Source of the DNA: Dinghuibacter sp035492835 | Lineage (GTDB): Bacteria; Bacteroidota; Bacteroidia; Chitinophagales; Chitinophagaceae | Assembly: GCF_035492835.1 (NCBI RefSeq) | Contig: NZ_DATJIY010000033.1 | Coordinates: forward strand, 1-8,068 | Length of the DNA: 8,068 nucleotides | Reading direction: 5' to 3' | The notes under the pieces: model-generated | The model's database searches: none | What the model was told of the DNA's origin: nothing | Seen by the model: the letters and a program-made list of their open reading frames with translations, nothing else | Translations under genes and position numbers: made by a program | In this document: in pieces, positions 1-6,187 of the stretch | Position numbering within the stretch: position 1 is the first letter of the stretch | Layout: every line of letters begins with the position of its first letter

Positions 1-306
1 TTTCCCCATGGGCACGCCTGCCTTTTGGAGCAGGTCCGACACGGCCACGCCGGAGTACACGTGGCTGGCGCCGTCCCGGTCCTTTTGGGTGGTTTCGATA
101 CGCCGGAAGGAGGACCAGTCGGCGTGGTGGATCACTTGCGCGGGTGTGTTGTCACGGGTAACCGTGATGTCATCGGAGGTCGTTTGAGCGGGCGTGGCGG
201 CCGTTTGCGCGCGCGCGGAGCCGAGGGGCGCGAGGGTCGCCAGTGTCAAGCCGAGGATCGCCAGCGCGGCGGCGACCGCCGGCGCGGCCGTAATGGATAT
301 TTTCAT
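1..306 (-). CDS. Secreted protein, N-terminal part; probable molybdopterin-domain oxidoreductase-like (truncated by window edge)
   Basis: The first 102 codons read open to the window edge, so the C-terminus is missing. Seen: a signal peptide with a short basic start (MKIS), an Ala/Leu-rich hydrophobic core at about residues 6-28 and an A-R-A|Q-like cleavage site near residues 31-34. The mature part then contains a W-S-S-F segment, and a tyrosine-glycine-valine followed by S-D-L-L-Q-K-A-G-V-P at about 84-99. That last pattern (Y-x-G-V-x-x-x-D-L-L-x-x-A-G-V) recalls the short molybdopterin-binding/sulfite-oxidase-like domains of periplasmic oxidoreductases. The cofactor-binding region proper is not in view, so the family call is an inference. 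The ATG overlaps the TGA of the upstream di-heme cytochrome gene as ATGA, which implies co-transcription and translational coupling. The protein would act in the periplasm. It could instead be a non-catalytic relative or another secreted protein. Confidence 0.7.
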   Translation of the reverse strand, partial: MKISITAAPAVAAALAILGLTLATLAPLGSARAQTAATPAQTTSDDITVTRDNTPAQVIHHADWSSFRRIETTQKDRDGASHVYSGVAVSDLLQKAGVPMGK

Positions 307-1262
307 GGTGCAGCGTATTGCGGGTTGTGTATGAAGGTAGCATCGGTGAGCATGTCCAGGAAGGCGATGATGTCCCTGCGGTCCTGTGCGCTGAGCGGTG
401 GCTGGTCCCTGAGCTGTGCGCTGAGCCCGGCGCCTTTTACGAGGTGATCGCCATAATGGTCCAGCACCTCTTCCAGCGTCCTGAAGCGCCCGTCGTGCAT
501 ATACGGCGCCGTCAGGGCAACGTTCCGCAACGTCGGGACCTTAAACCGGCCCCGGTCGGCCGCCAGACCGGTGACCGCGGCCCGCCCGGGATCGGCCGGC
601 AGGCTGTCCAGCCCGTTGTTGTCGAAGCGGTTCGCGAAGGTTTTTGGCGTTTCGTGGCAATGCGCGCAGCCCTTGCTGCCAAAAAGGGCGAGGCCCCTTT
701 GCTCCTGCGCGGTGGGTACGTAAGCGCCCTGGAGGTACCGGTCGTATGGCGCGTCGCAGGAGATCAGCGTGCGTTCGAACTGCGCCAGCGCTTTGACGAT
801 ATTGTCGCCGGTGATGCCGCTTTCGCCAAACGCGGCGTGGAAAAGCGGGGCGTAGGCGGCGGAGGCCTGCAGTTTTGCGGCGGCGACGGCCAGCGTCTGG
901 CCCATCTCGTGCTCGTTGGTCATCGGAAAACGGGCCTGCTCTTCCAGCGAGCGCACCCGGCCGTCCCAAAAGAAACTCTTTTCCCAGAGAAGGTTACTCA
1001 GCGACATGGCGTTCCGGCCGGTCGCCTTCCCGTCGACGCCGGGGCTCACCGCCTGCCCATCGGTAAACGCGAGACTTTGCCGGTGACACGTCGCGCAACT
1101 AATTTGGTTGTTCTTCGACAGCAGCGGCTCGTAAAACAGCTTGCGCCCCAGCGCTATACCCGCGCCGGTCTGGGGGTTATCCCCCGGGATGGCGTAATTC
1201 GTCCCGAACCACCAGGGAAATACCGGCGCCAGGATGATGACGACTATAAGGAGGGCTCTCAC
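303..1262 (-). CDS. Di-heme cytochrome c peroxidase / MauG family protein
   Basis: This 319-residue exported protein of the CcpA/MauG family would reduce hydrogen peroxide or, as MauG does, use high-valent haem to oxidise a protein or small substrate in the periplasm. Seen: a hydrophobic N-terminal signal or anchor (about 3-20), a first haem site C-A-T-C-H at 56-60 and a second C-A-H-C-H at 199-203. There is also an F-W-D-G-R motif (W99, candidate inter-haem Trp), an E-M-G motif (E119, matching the conserved active-site Glu region), and A-P-Y-M-H-D-G-R at 252-259. Counting on from HDG, Y270 falls where classical peroxidases carry the axial Met of the high-potential haem, which favours a MauG-like tyrosine ligand; this was aligned by eye. 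The start is a GTG with no clear ribosome-binding site, 39 bases after the ku stop. The stop overlaps the next gene (ATGA). Family membership is firm; the substrate is unknown. Confidence 0.92.
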   Translation of the reverse strand: MRALLIVVIILAPVFPWWFGTNYAIPGDNPQTGAGIALGRKLFYEPLLSKNNQISCATCHRQSLAFTDGQAVSPGVDGKATGRNAMSLSNLLWEKSFFWDGRVRSLEEQARFPMTNEHEMGQTLAVAAAKLQASAAYAPLFHAAFGESGITGDNIVKALAQFERTLISCDAPYDRYLQGAYVPTAQEQRGLALFGSKGCAHCHETPKTFANRFDNNGLDSLPADPGRAAVTGLAADRGRFKVPTLRNVALTAPYMHDGRFRTLEEVLDHYGDHLVKGAGLSAQLRDQPPLSAQDRRDIIAFLDMLTDATFIHNPQYAAP

Positions 1263-1301
1263 GGCCGTGAAGATAACGCTCGCGGAAGTAGCGGCTTCTT
1301 A

Positions 1302-2102
1302 TCAGGAGGCCTTTTTCTTTTTTGCCGTTTTCGAGGCCGCGCCGCCCCCAAGGCTCGCCTTCAGCTGCTCCATCAAATCGGTGGTTTGTTTATGGACCAC
1401 GCGCAGTTTCGGTTCGGGGAGCTTTTTGCCCTTGGCCTTGTTTTCGATCACCTTCATCAGCGCGGCCGAATAGGTGTCCTTATACGCCGCGATGTCGAAG
1501 GTCCCCGTCATTTGTTTGATCAGCGCCAGCGCCATCCTGGTCTCGGCCGCCGTGACGCCGGTCTTGGCCGACGGGAGCTTCAGCCCCTCGGGTTCGCGGA
1601 CTTCTTCCTGGAAGCGGATCTGCTGGGCGATTAACATGTTCTTGTAGGGCTTCAGCACCACCAGGTGTTCCTTATTGCGCATCACGAAGCTGCCGATGCC
1701 CGCCATTTCCGCGTCTTCGAGCGCGCTGCGGAGGAGGGCGTAGGGTTTGCTCCCGCTTTTGTCCGGCTCCAGGAAGTAGGGCGTCTCGTAATAGATGCTG
1801 TCGATCTCGGACTCCTTACAGAACTGGAAGAGCTCGATCCGCTGGGTCTTTTCGGGGCTCGCCGCAGCAAAGTCCTTGTCGTCCAGGACGACGTATTTTC
1901 CGTTGTAGTTATAGCCCTTGACGATGTTCTCCCACGGGACTTCCCTTTCCGTGTTTTCGTTGACGCGTTTGAAATGGATCCGCGCGTGATCCTTTTTATC
2001 GAGCATGTCCAGGTCGAGCTCGCTGCCCTGGACCGCGCTGTATAGCTTGATGGGGATAGTCACGAGCCCGAAGCCGATGGCTCCCGTCCAGATGGATCGC
2101 AT
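1302..2102 (-). CDS. ku: Bacterial Ku, DNA end-binding protein of non-homologous end joining
   Basis: Ku homodimers encircle the ends of double-strand breaks and recruit LigD for repair. At 266 residues the protein has normal length for a bacterial Ku. Seen: the family start M-R-S-I-W-T-G-A-I-G-F-G-L-V, a segment with R-V-N-E-N-T around residue 46-51 and the Y-E-T-P-Y-F-L-E-P motif near 104-112. Later come an L-R-S-A-L-E-D-A segment, a helix with A-L-A-L-I-K-Q-M, and a late Y-x-D-x-Y-S-A-A-L region. The C-terminus is a short lysine-rich tail (K-T-A-K-K-K-K-A-S). In bacterial Ku such basic extensions help DNA binding and threading along DNA; this one is short. The gene lies on the same strand as ligD, 224 bases further on, but a small opposite-strand gene sits between them, so a separate promoter is likely. 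The cytochrome gene starts 39 bases after its stop. Confidence 0.97.
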   Translation of the reverse strand: MRSIWTGAIGFGLVTIPIKLYSAVQGSELDLDMLDKKDHARIHFKRVNENTEREVPWENIVKGYNYNGKYVVLDDKDFAAASPEKTQRIELFQFCKESEIDSIYYETPYFLEPDKSGSKPYALLRSALEDAEMAGIGSFVMRNKEHLVVLKPYKNMLIAQQIRFQEEVREPEGLKLPSAKTGVTAAETRMALALIKQMTGTFDIAAYKDTYSAALMKVIENKAKGKKLPEPKLRVVHKQTTDLMEQLKASLGGGAASKTAKKKKAS

Positions 2103-2190
2103 AATCGGGTTTTTGTATTTGTCCGCAATCTACGGGCCGGAAACGGGAATAGGTATGTCCTTTGCGGTATTTATTGCAAAACGCCAGCTC
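2103..2190. promoter_or_regulatory. Divergent intergenic region between ku and the small plus-strand gene
   Basis: This 88-base, AT-richer gap separates two genes that start in opposite directions, so by layout it should carry promoter signals for both. On the minus strand, TTTG at 2180-2177 is followed after 21 bases by TACCTATT at 2155-2148. This partly resembles the Bacteroidota -33/-7 elements (TTTG and TAnnTTTG), with an over-long spacer and two mismatches. It would place the ku transcript start about 40 bases upstream of its ATG. No matching pair was seen on the plus strand. The regional call rests on layout and the exact boxes are doubtful. Confidence 0.3.
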
Positions 2191-2349
2191 ATGAACACCA
2201 AAAAGAAAAAGCCCGCGATGACAAAAAAGCCGATGACAAAAAAGGAAGACGTCGCCAGCAGTAACGACCCGAAGATCGACCAGGACTTCCCGGGGTTCCC
2301 ACACGGGACAGCCCGGGAAGAAATCATCAAGCACCAAAAGTCGAACTGA
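2191..2349 (+). CDS. Small hydrophilic protein with DPKIDQDFPGFPHG motif, Bacteroidota type, function unknown
   Basis: This 52-residue protein has a lysine-rich, disordered-looking N-terminal half (three K/M/T/P-type repeats in residues 3-19) and a more conserved-looking C-terminal half with D-P-K-I-D-Q-D-F-P-G-F-P-H-G followed by T-A-R-E-E-I-I. From memory, short Bacteroidota proteins carrying DxDFPG(F/Y)PHxxAxE-type motifs are common and uncharacterised; I infer membership from this resemblance. It has no signal peptide, membrane segment or cysteine. The ATG at 2191 was chosen because upstream codons run into the antisense of ku; no clear ribosome-binding site is present. The gene lies between ku and ligD on the opposite strand, and its last 23 bases overlap the ligD 3' end tail to tail. 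A hydrophobic reading frame on the other strand here is an artefact of AAA codons read as Phe. No function is assigned. Confidence 0.72.
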   Translation: MNTKKKKPAMTKKPMTKKEDVASSNDPKIDQDFPGFPHGTAREEIIKHQKSN

Positions 2350-5086
2350 TCCGCTTGACGACGGCGTCGAGGTCAATGCCCTTCCCCAGCACCGGTTTGA
2401 AAATATCCCCGCGCTCCTTCAACAGGTCGGGTACGTTGCCGATGGTATAGTCCGTCATCTTCAGGCCTTTCTTTACTTCTTCCCAATGGAGGGGCATCGA
2501 TATGGTGGCCCCGGGTTTGGGACGGAGGGAATACACCGTCGCCAGCGTCGCCTGCGGGCGGTTCTGGAGGAAATCCAGGTATATCTTATTCTTACGCGCG
2601 GACACGGTTCGCTCTATCGTGGTGGTGTCGGGCAGCTGCTGCCCGACCAGTTTTACGATCACGCGGGCGAACTCCTTGGACTGCTCGTAGGTATACTTTC
2701 CCCCCAGCGGGATATAGATGTGGATACCGGTCGAGCCCGTGGTTTTGGGGTATGAAGGGACCTTGATGGCGTCGAGAACCTGGCGCGTGACCAGCGCGGT
2801 CTGGATAACATTGTCAAAGTCGTTCTTTTTGGTCGGGTCGAGGTCGATCACGCACCAGTCGGGGTTATCCGGCCGGTCCACCGTACTGCTCCACGGGTTC
2901 ATTTCGATACAGCCCTGGTTGGCCATCCAGAGCAGGCTCGCCTCTCCATTACAGACCAGGAAGTTTCGCTGGTGGCTGTCGCCCTCCGCGTGGTAGGGGA
3001 AAAGCTCGGCCCAGTCCGGCGCCTTCCCCGTGACGTCCTTCTGGTAAAAGGCTTCGCCGTTGATCCCGTCCGGAAAGCGGTTGAGCGACTGCGGCCGGCG
3101 GGTCATGTAGGGAAGGATGTAGGGCGCGATCTTATAGTAATAATTCAGGACGTCCCCCTTGGTGTACCCTTCCTTCGGCCAGTAGACCTTTTTCATATGG
3201 GTCAGCGACAGCTCATGACCGTCGACGGTCTTGGTTTGGGTGTCCTCGGTGGGGTTGATGAGCGTGGCGCGGGCGGTTTTGGACATAGACGATTTTTTTG
3301 GGGTGATGGCCTCGTCCGTTGGCTTTGCGCGTTCGAGGTGGACGTCTCCCGCGGCCTTGTCTTCGCGCATCCCCTGGAAGGAGGGATGACGCATCACCCC
3401 GTCCTCGGTGAGCTCGCGGAAAGTCACCTCGCAGACGAGCTTCGGCTTTAACCAAACAGCGTCGGCGTGGGGCGGATCGGGGCGGAAGCGGGACGGGCTG
3501 TTGACGTTGGGCGTTTGGGCAAAGGGAACGGTTTTGGTCTCCAGGGGTTTGAACTGTTTCATCATCTCCCGTTGGCCGCGGTCGTCGAAACCGGTACCGA
3601 TTTTCCCGGTATAGACGAGCTTGCCCCGATCATAGACGCCCACCAGCAGGGCGCTGAACAGCTTTGGGCTGCCGGCATTCCGCGTGTACCCGCCAATGAC
3701 GACCTCCTGTCGTTTCAGTGTCTTGACCTTCAGCCATTGGTTGGAACGGGCGCCGGGATGGTAAAGGGAATCGGCCTCCTTGGCGATCATGCCCTCCAGG
3801 CCATTAGCCTCCGCTGCGCGGAAAAACTGCGTGCCTTTTGTCGCGAATCCCTCGCTATAGTGGACGTTGCCGGTTTCGGGGAGGATGGATTTTAACAGCT
3901 CCTTGCGTTCGGTCAGGGGCACGTTCAGCAGCGAATAGCCCTCCAGCCACAACAGGTCAAAGACATAGTAATGCAACGGCCCGTCCGCTTCGCTCCGCCA
4001 GTTCTGCAACTTGTTGAAGTCCGACTGGCCGCGGTCGTTGGTGACGACGATCTCACCGTCGATGACGGCCCTGACCGGCCACTTTTCCAGCGCGTCCTTG
4101 ATGGGGTAGTACTTTTCTTCGAAGGCTTTGTTGTTCCTGGACCGCAAGACCGTCCGGGCGCCCTGTACATAGGCAATGGAACGATAGCCGTCCCATTTTA
4201 CCTCGTATATCCACCCCGGGTCGTCAAAGGGCTTGTCCACGAGCGTGGCGAGCATCGGGTCGATGTCCTTCGGCATGGCGGCGCGGCGCTTGCCCGCGAG
4301 TGCCGCGAGGCGTTCTTTGACCGCGTCGGCGTCGGGGGGCGCCGGCGCGGCGGTTTTTGCCGCCCGGTCGGACTTTTTGCGCGGCGCCGCCCTCTTGGTG
4401 GGCGCGGTCGCCTTTGCGGCGGCCTTCGTGGCCGTTTTGCGCGGCGAGCCCCATTGGGCGGCCTTGGGGTCCTTGGCCATGCCGGCGAGCGTTTTTCCGG
4501 AAAGGACCGACTTGTTCTTGCGGGTGACGTCGGCGTCGCTGGCGTATTTGTCGCGGTGCTTGATCAGGAGCCAGGCGTTGTCGCCGCGGCCGTGGATGTG
4601 GACCAGGGCGAATTCGCCCTTGAGCTTGTGGCCGTGGAGGCGGATTTTGAGCGAGCCCTTTTTGAGGTCGGCGAGCAGGCGTTTTTCCTGGGCAGCGGCG
4701 GACGCCTCGGGCTTCGCGGATTTAGGGCGCGCCGCGGGTGTGGGCGCCGCCGGCTCTTCGAGCGGCTCGTAGGTCCCCTCGTCCCAGACGATGACCGTCC
4801 CGGCGCCGTAGTTGCCCCCGGGGATGACGCCCTCGAAATCCTTATAATCGTAGGGATGGTCTTCGACCTGCATAGCCAGGCGTTTGTCGTCAGGGTTCAG
4901 GGACGGCCCTTTGGGGATGGCCCAGCTTTTTAACACGCCGTCCATTTCCAGTCGGAAGTCGTAGTGCAGGTGCGAGGCGGCGTGCTGCTGGACCACAAAA
5001 TGGAGCGCTCCCCCGCCAGCGGCGCCGCCCTGGGGTTCCGGGGTTTTGTCAAAACGACGTTTCTGTTTATAGCGGACAAGACTCAT
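2327..5086 (-). CDS. ligD: Multifunctional ATP-dependent DNA ligase LigD (phosphoesterase-ligase-polymerase)
   Basis: This 919-residue enzyme trims, fills and seals Ku-bound DNA ends. Domain order is PE-LIG-POL, as in Pseudomonas and unlike the POL-first mycobacterial form. Phosphoesterase, about 1-190: H35, H41, D43, R45, H77 and Y81 match the known metal and catalytic set. Ligase, about 275-590: Y-E-V-K-W-D-G with adenylated lysine K297, D-G-E-I-V-V (E345), F-D-L-L-W near 376, E-G-M-I-A-K at 431-436 and W-L-K-V-K at 451-455. Polymerase/primase, about 620-900: D-L-D-P with D748 and D750, H789 in G-I-H-I, and third acidic residue D838. Odd features are an Ala/Pro/Lys insertion inside the PE domain (about 110-136) and a long Lys/Ala-rich linker (about 205-272). 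The start has the family-typical M-S-L-x-x-Y-x-x-K-R. An upstream ATG is out of frame and stops at once. All three active sites look intact. Confidence 0.97.
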   Translation of the reverse strand: MSLVRYKQKRRFDKTPEPQGGAAGGGALHFVVQQHAASHLHYDFRLEMDGVLKSWAIPKGPSLNPDDKRLAMQVEDHPYDYKDFEGVIPGGNYGAGTVIVWDEGTYEPLEEPAAPTPAARPKSAKPEASAAAQEKRLLADLKKGSLKIRLHGHKLKGEFALVHIHGRGDNAWLLIKHRDKYASDADVTRKNKSVLSGKTLAGMAKDPKAAQWGSPRKTATKAAAKATAPTKRAAPRKKSDRAAKTAAPAPPDADAVKERLAALAGKRRAAMPKDIDPMLATLVDKPFDDPGWIYEVKWDGYRSIAYVQGARTVLRSRNNKAFEEKYYPIKDALEKWPVRAVIDGEIVVTNDRGQSDFNKLQNWRSEADGPLHYYVFDLLWLEGYSLLNVPLTERKELLKSILPETGNVHYSEGFATKGTQFFRAAEANGLEGMIAKEADSLYHPGARSNQWLKVKTLKRQEVVIGGYTRNAGSPKLFSALLVGVYDRGKLVYTGKIGTGFDDRGQREMMKQFKPLETKTVPFAQTPNVNSPSRFRPDPPHADAVWLKPKLVCEVTFRELTEDGVMRHPSFQGMREDKAAGDVHLERAKPTDEAITPKKSSMSKTARATLINPTEDTQTKTVDGHELSLTHMKKVYWPKEGYTKGDVLNYYYKIAPYILPYMTRRPQSLNRFPDGINGEAFYQKDVTGKAPDWAELFPYHAEGDSHQRNFLVCNGEASLLWMANQGCIEMNPWSSTVDRPDNPDWCVIDLDPTKKNDFDNVIQTALVTRQVLDAIKVPSYPKTTGSTGIHIYIPLGGKYTYEQSKEFARVIVKLVGQQLPDTTTIERTVSARKNKIYLDFLQNRPQATLATVYSLRPKPGATISMPLHWEEVKKGLKMTDYTIGNVPDLLKERGDIFKPVLGKGIDLDAVVKRISSTFGA

Positions 5087-5194
5087 GAGACCATTTTTGA
5101 ATAATCGTTTGATCGAACCCCCTCAAGAACGGTGCCGTGCCGGTACGCTGCAGGTGTATAAAATCTGGCACAATAGTTTTTCTACACTACCCCT
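5087..5194. promoter_or_regulatory. Divergent promoter region between ligD and the four-helix-bundle gene
   Basis: This 108-base gap lies between two genes transcribed away from each other, so it should hold both promoters. It contains AT-rich stretches at about 5157-5182 and 5093-5110. The plus-strand TAGTTTTT at 5174-5181 matches the Bacteroidota -7 consensus TAnnTTTG at all but the last base, but no TTTG lies at the expected distance upstream and it is only 13 bases from the start codon. The assignment therefore rests on layout, not on a clean motif. Confidence 0.35.
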
Positions 5195-5647
5195 ATGACT
5201 CCCCTCACAAACCGGAACATTGCCGATATCCTGAGCGACCTGATCCAGATCAACGCGGACCGCATCAGCTGGTATGAAAAATGGATACCCTCGCTGCCGC
5301 CGGAAGACAAAGACCTCGGCGCCGCGTTTGAGAGTAACCTCCGAAAAAGCCGTGATCTGAACGTTTTTCTTTTTGAAGAGCTGGACGACCTTGGGATGAC
5401 GCGGGCCGCGGACACCGGCCCCCTTTACCGGGCGTGGATCAAAGCGGGCGGCCAGTACAATAGCCACAACCGGCACGCCGTGCTGATGAACTGCGAATCG
5501 GCGGAATGGGCCGTGGAAGAGATTTACCACCACCTGCTGGACGACCCCCTGATGCCGGGTTACCTCAAGGAGCTGCTCGGGGAACAGGTAATGGAAAGGG
5601 AAAAAATGAGACGGCGGATTACGGCATTAAAAACAACTGCCCTATAA
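5195..5647 (+). CDS. PA2169/DUF2383-like four-helix-bundle protein
   Basis: This 150-residue, mostly helical, soluble protein has no signal peptide or membrane segment. Seen: the pattern L-S-D-L-I-Q-I-N-x-D-R-I-x-x-Y-E at about 13-28, a second helix with E-S-N-L-R-K-S-R (46-53), the G-x-L-Y-R-A-W motif at 75-81 and C-E-S-A-E at 100-104. The last part is long and charged. These fit the DUF2383 family (ferritin-like four-helix bundle), in which E28 and E101 are plausible metal ligands; no metal or enzyme activity is established. Relatives often appear among stress and stationary-phase proteins, and its place divergent from the repair gene ligD is consistent with that. The ATG at 5195 was chosen because the family motif follows closely; upstream in-frame sequence offers no better start. 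A short weak hairpin follows the stop, but a terminator is not convincing. Confidence 0.78.
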   Translation: MTPLTNRNIADILSDLIQINADRISWYEKWIPSLPPEDKDLGAAFESNLRKSRDLNVFLFEELDDLGMTRAADTGPLYRAWIKAGGQYNSHNRHAVLMNCESAEWAVEEIYHHLLDDPLMPGYLKELLGEQVMEREKMRRRITALKTTAL

Positions 5648-5715
5648 ATTACACCCCTCATTTAAAATGGGGAAATAAATCCACAACTAGTTGATTATGA
5701 AAAAATTATTTCTAA

Positions 5716-6171
5716 ATGTTCCAGCCATTTCTTAACATTGATCCGCAGTTTAACCCAGACAACATGACGCAACCGTTGCATTGTTTGCTCATCGACGACG
5801 ACCTCGACGATTGTGAAATCTGGTCGTTGATCGTCCAGGGGATCAACCCCGCCATCAAGACGGATACCATCACGGAACCTTCTGAAGCCCTGAACCGGTT
5901 GGACCACGACGGCGGTTGGGCTCCGGATGTCATTTTCCTCGACCTGAACATGCCGAAGATGGACGGCATCGACTGCCTGAAGCGCATCCGCGAAATGGAC
6001 CGGCACAAACAGACCCCCGTTATTATCTATTCCACCTCCACGAACCCGAAGGACATCGAGAATTGCGAACGACTGGGCGCGTCCGATTACCTGATCAAAC
6101 CCGCCAGCCTGGCGGCCCTTCGCCGTGAGCTGGGCGGAATGCTCCAAAAACATCAAACCGTTGCATCCTGA
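5716..6171 (+). CDS. Single-domain response regulator (stand-alone receiver)
   Basis: This is a CheY-like receiver with no output domain, which passes phosphate to or from the neighbouring kinase or acts by protein contact. Seen: acidic cluster I-D-D-D at 26-29, phosphoacceptor D76 in F-L-D-L-N-M-P, S106 as the conserved Ser/Thr in Y-S-T-S, Y125, and the invariant K128 in L-I-K-P-A. The receiver fills residues 20-145 and the short tail is probably disordered. The start is uncertain. The ATG at 5716 gives 151 residues; the in-frame ATG at 5764 would begin M-T-Q-P-L-H-C-L-L-I-D-D-D and give a more usual 135 residues. Neither has a Shine-Dalgarno sequence, and the 48 bases between them are AT-richer than the rest of the gene, which mildly favours the second. 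The histidine kinase begins 16 bases after the stop, so the two form an operon and a probable cognate pair, as in Rcp1-type receivers paired with phytochrome-like kinases. Confidence 0.93.
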   Translation: MFQPFLNIDPQFNPDNMTQPLHCLLIDDDLDDCEIWSLIVQGINPAIKTDTITEPSEALNRLDHDGGWAPDVIFLDLNMPKMDGIDCLKRIREMDRHKQTPVIIYSTSTNPKDIENCERLGASDYLIKPASLAALRRELGGMLQKHQTVAS

Positions 6172-6187
6172 GTTGATCATCGAGCAG

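Noticed and set aside
25..447. Plus-strand frame of 140 codons at the left edge
   Set aside because: It is antisense to a signal-peptide-bearing reading frame that is coupled by ATGA to the cytochrome gene.
318..1634. Long plus-strand open frame of 438 codons
   Set aside because: It is entirely antisense to the di-heme cytochrome and ku genes, has no recognisable domain, and is Arg/Gly/Val-rich in the way GC-rich shadow frames are.
2130..2330. 66-residue minus-strand frame with strong hydrophobic stretches, looking like a small membrane protein
   Set aside because: Its Phe/Val run is the antisense of the AAA-rich Lys codons of the plus-strand small gene, which has the more protein-like and recognisable sequence.
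3971..4933. Plus-strand open frame of 320 codons over the ligD 5' half
   Set aside because: It is antisense to well-conserved LigD domains and its composition is typical of a shadow frame; no motif was found.
5654..5672. Short inverted repeat CCCC...GGGG after the four-helix gene as a terminator
   Set aside because: The stem is only 4+3 base pairs with a two-base bulge, and no T-run follows on the plus strand.
6125..6187. GTG start for the histidine kinase that would overlap the receiver gene
   Set aside because: The added 21 residues resemble no PAS sequence and fall largely within the receiver's coding end; the ATG at 6188 sits just before the PAS domain.
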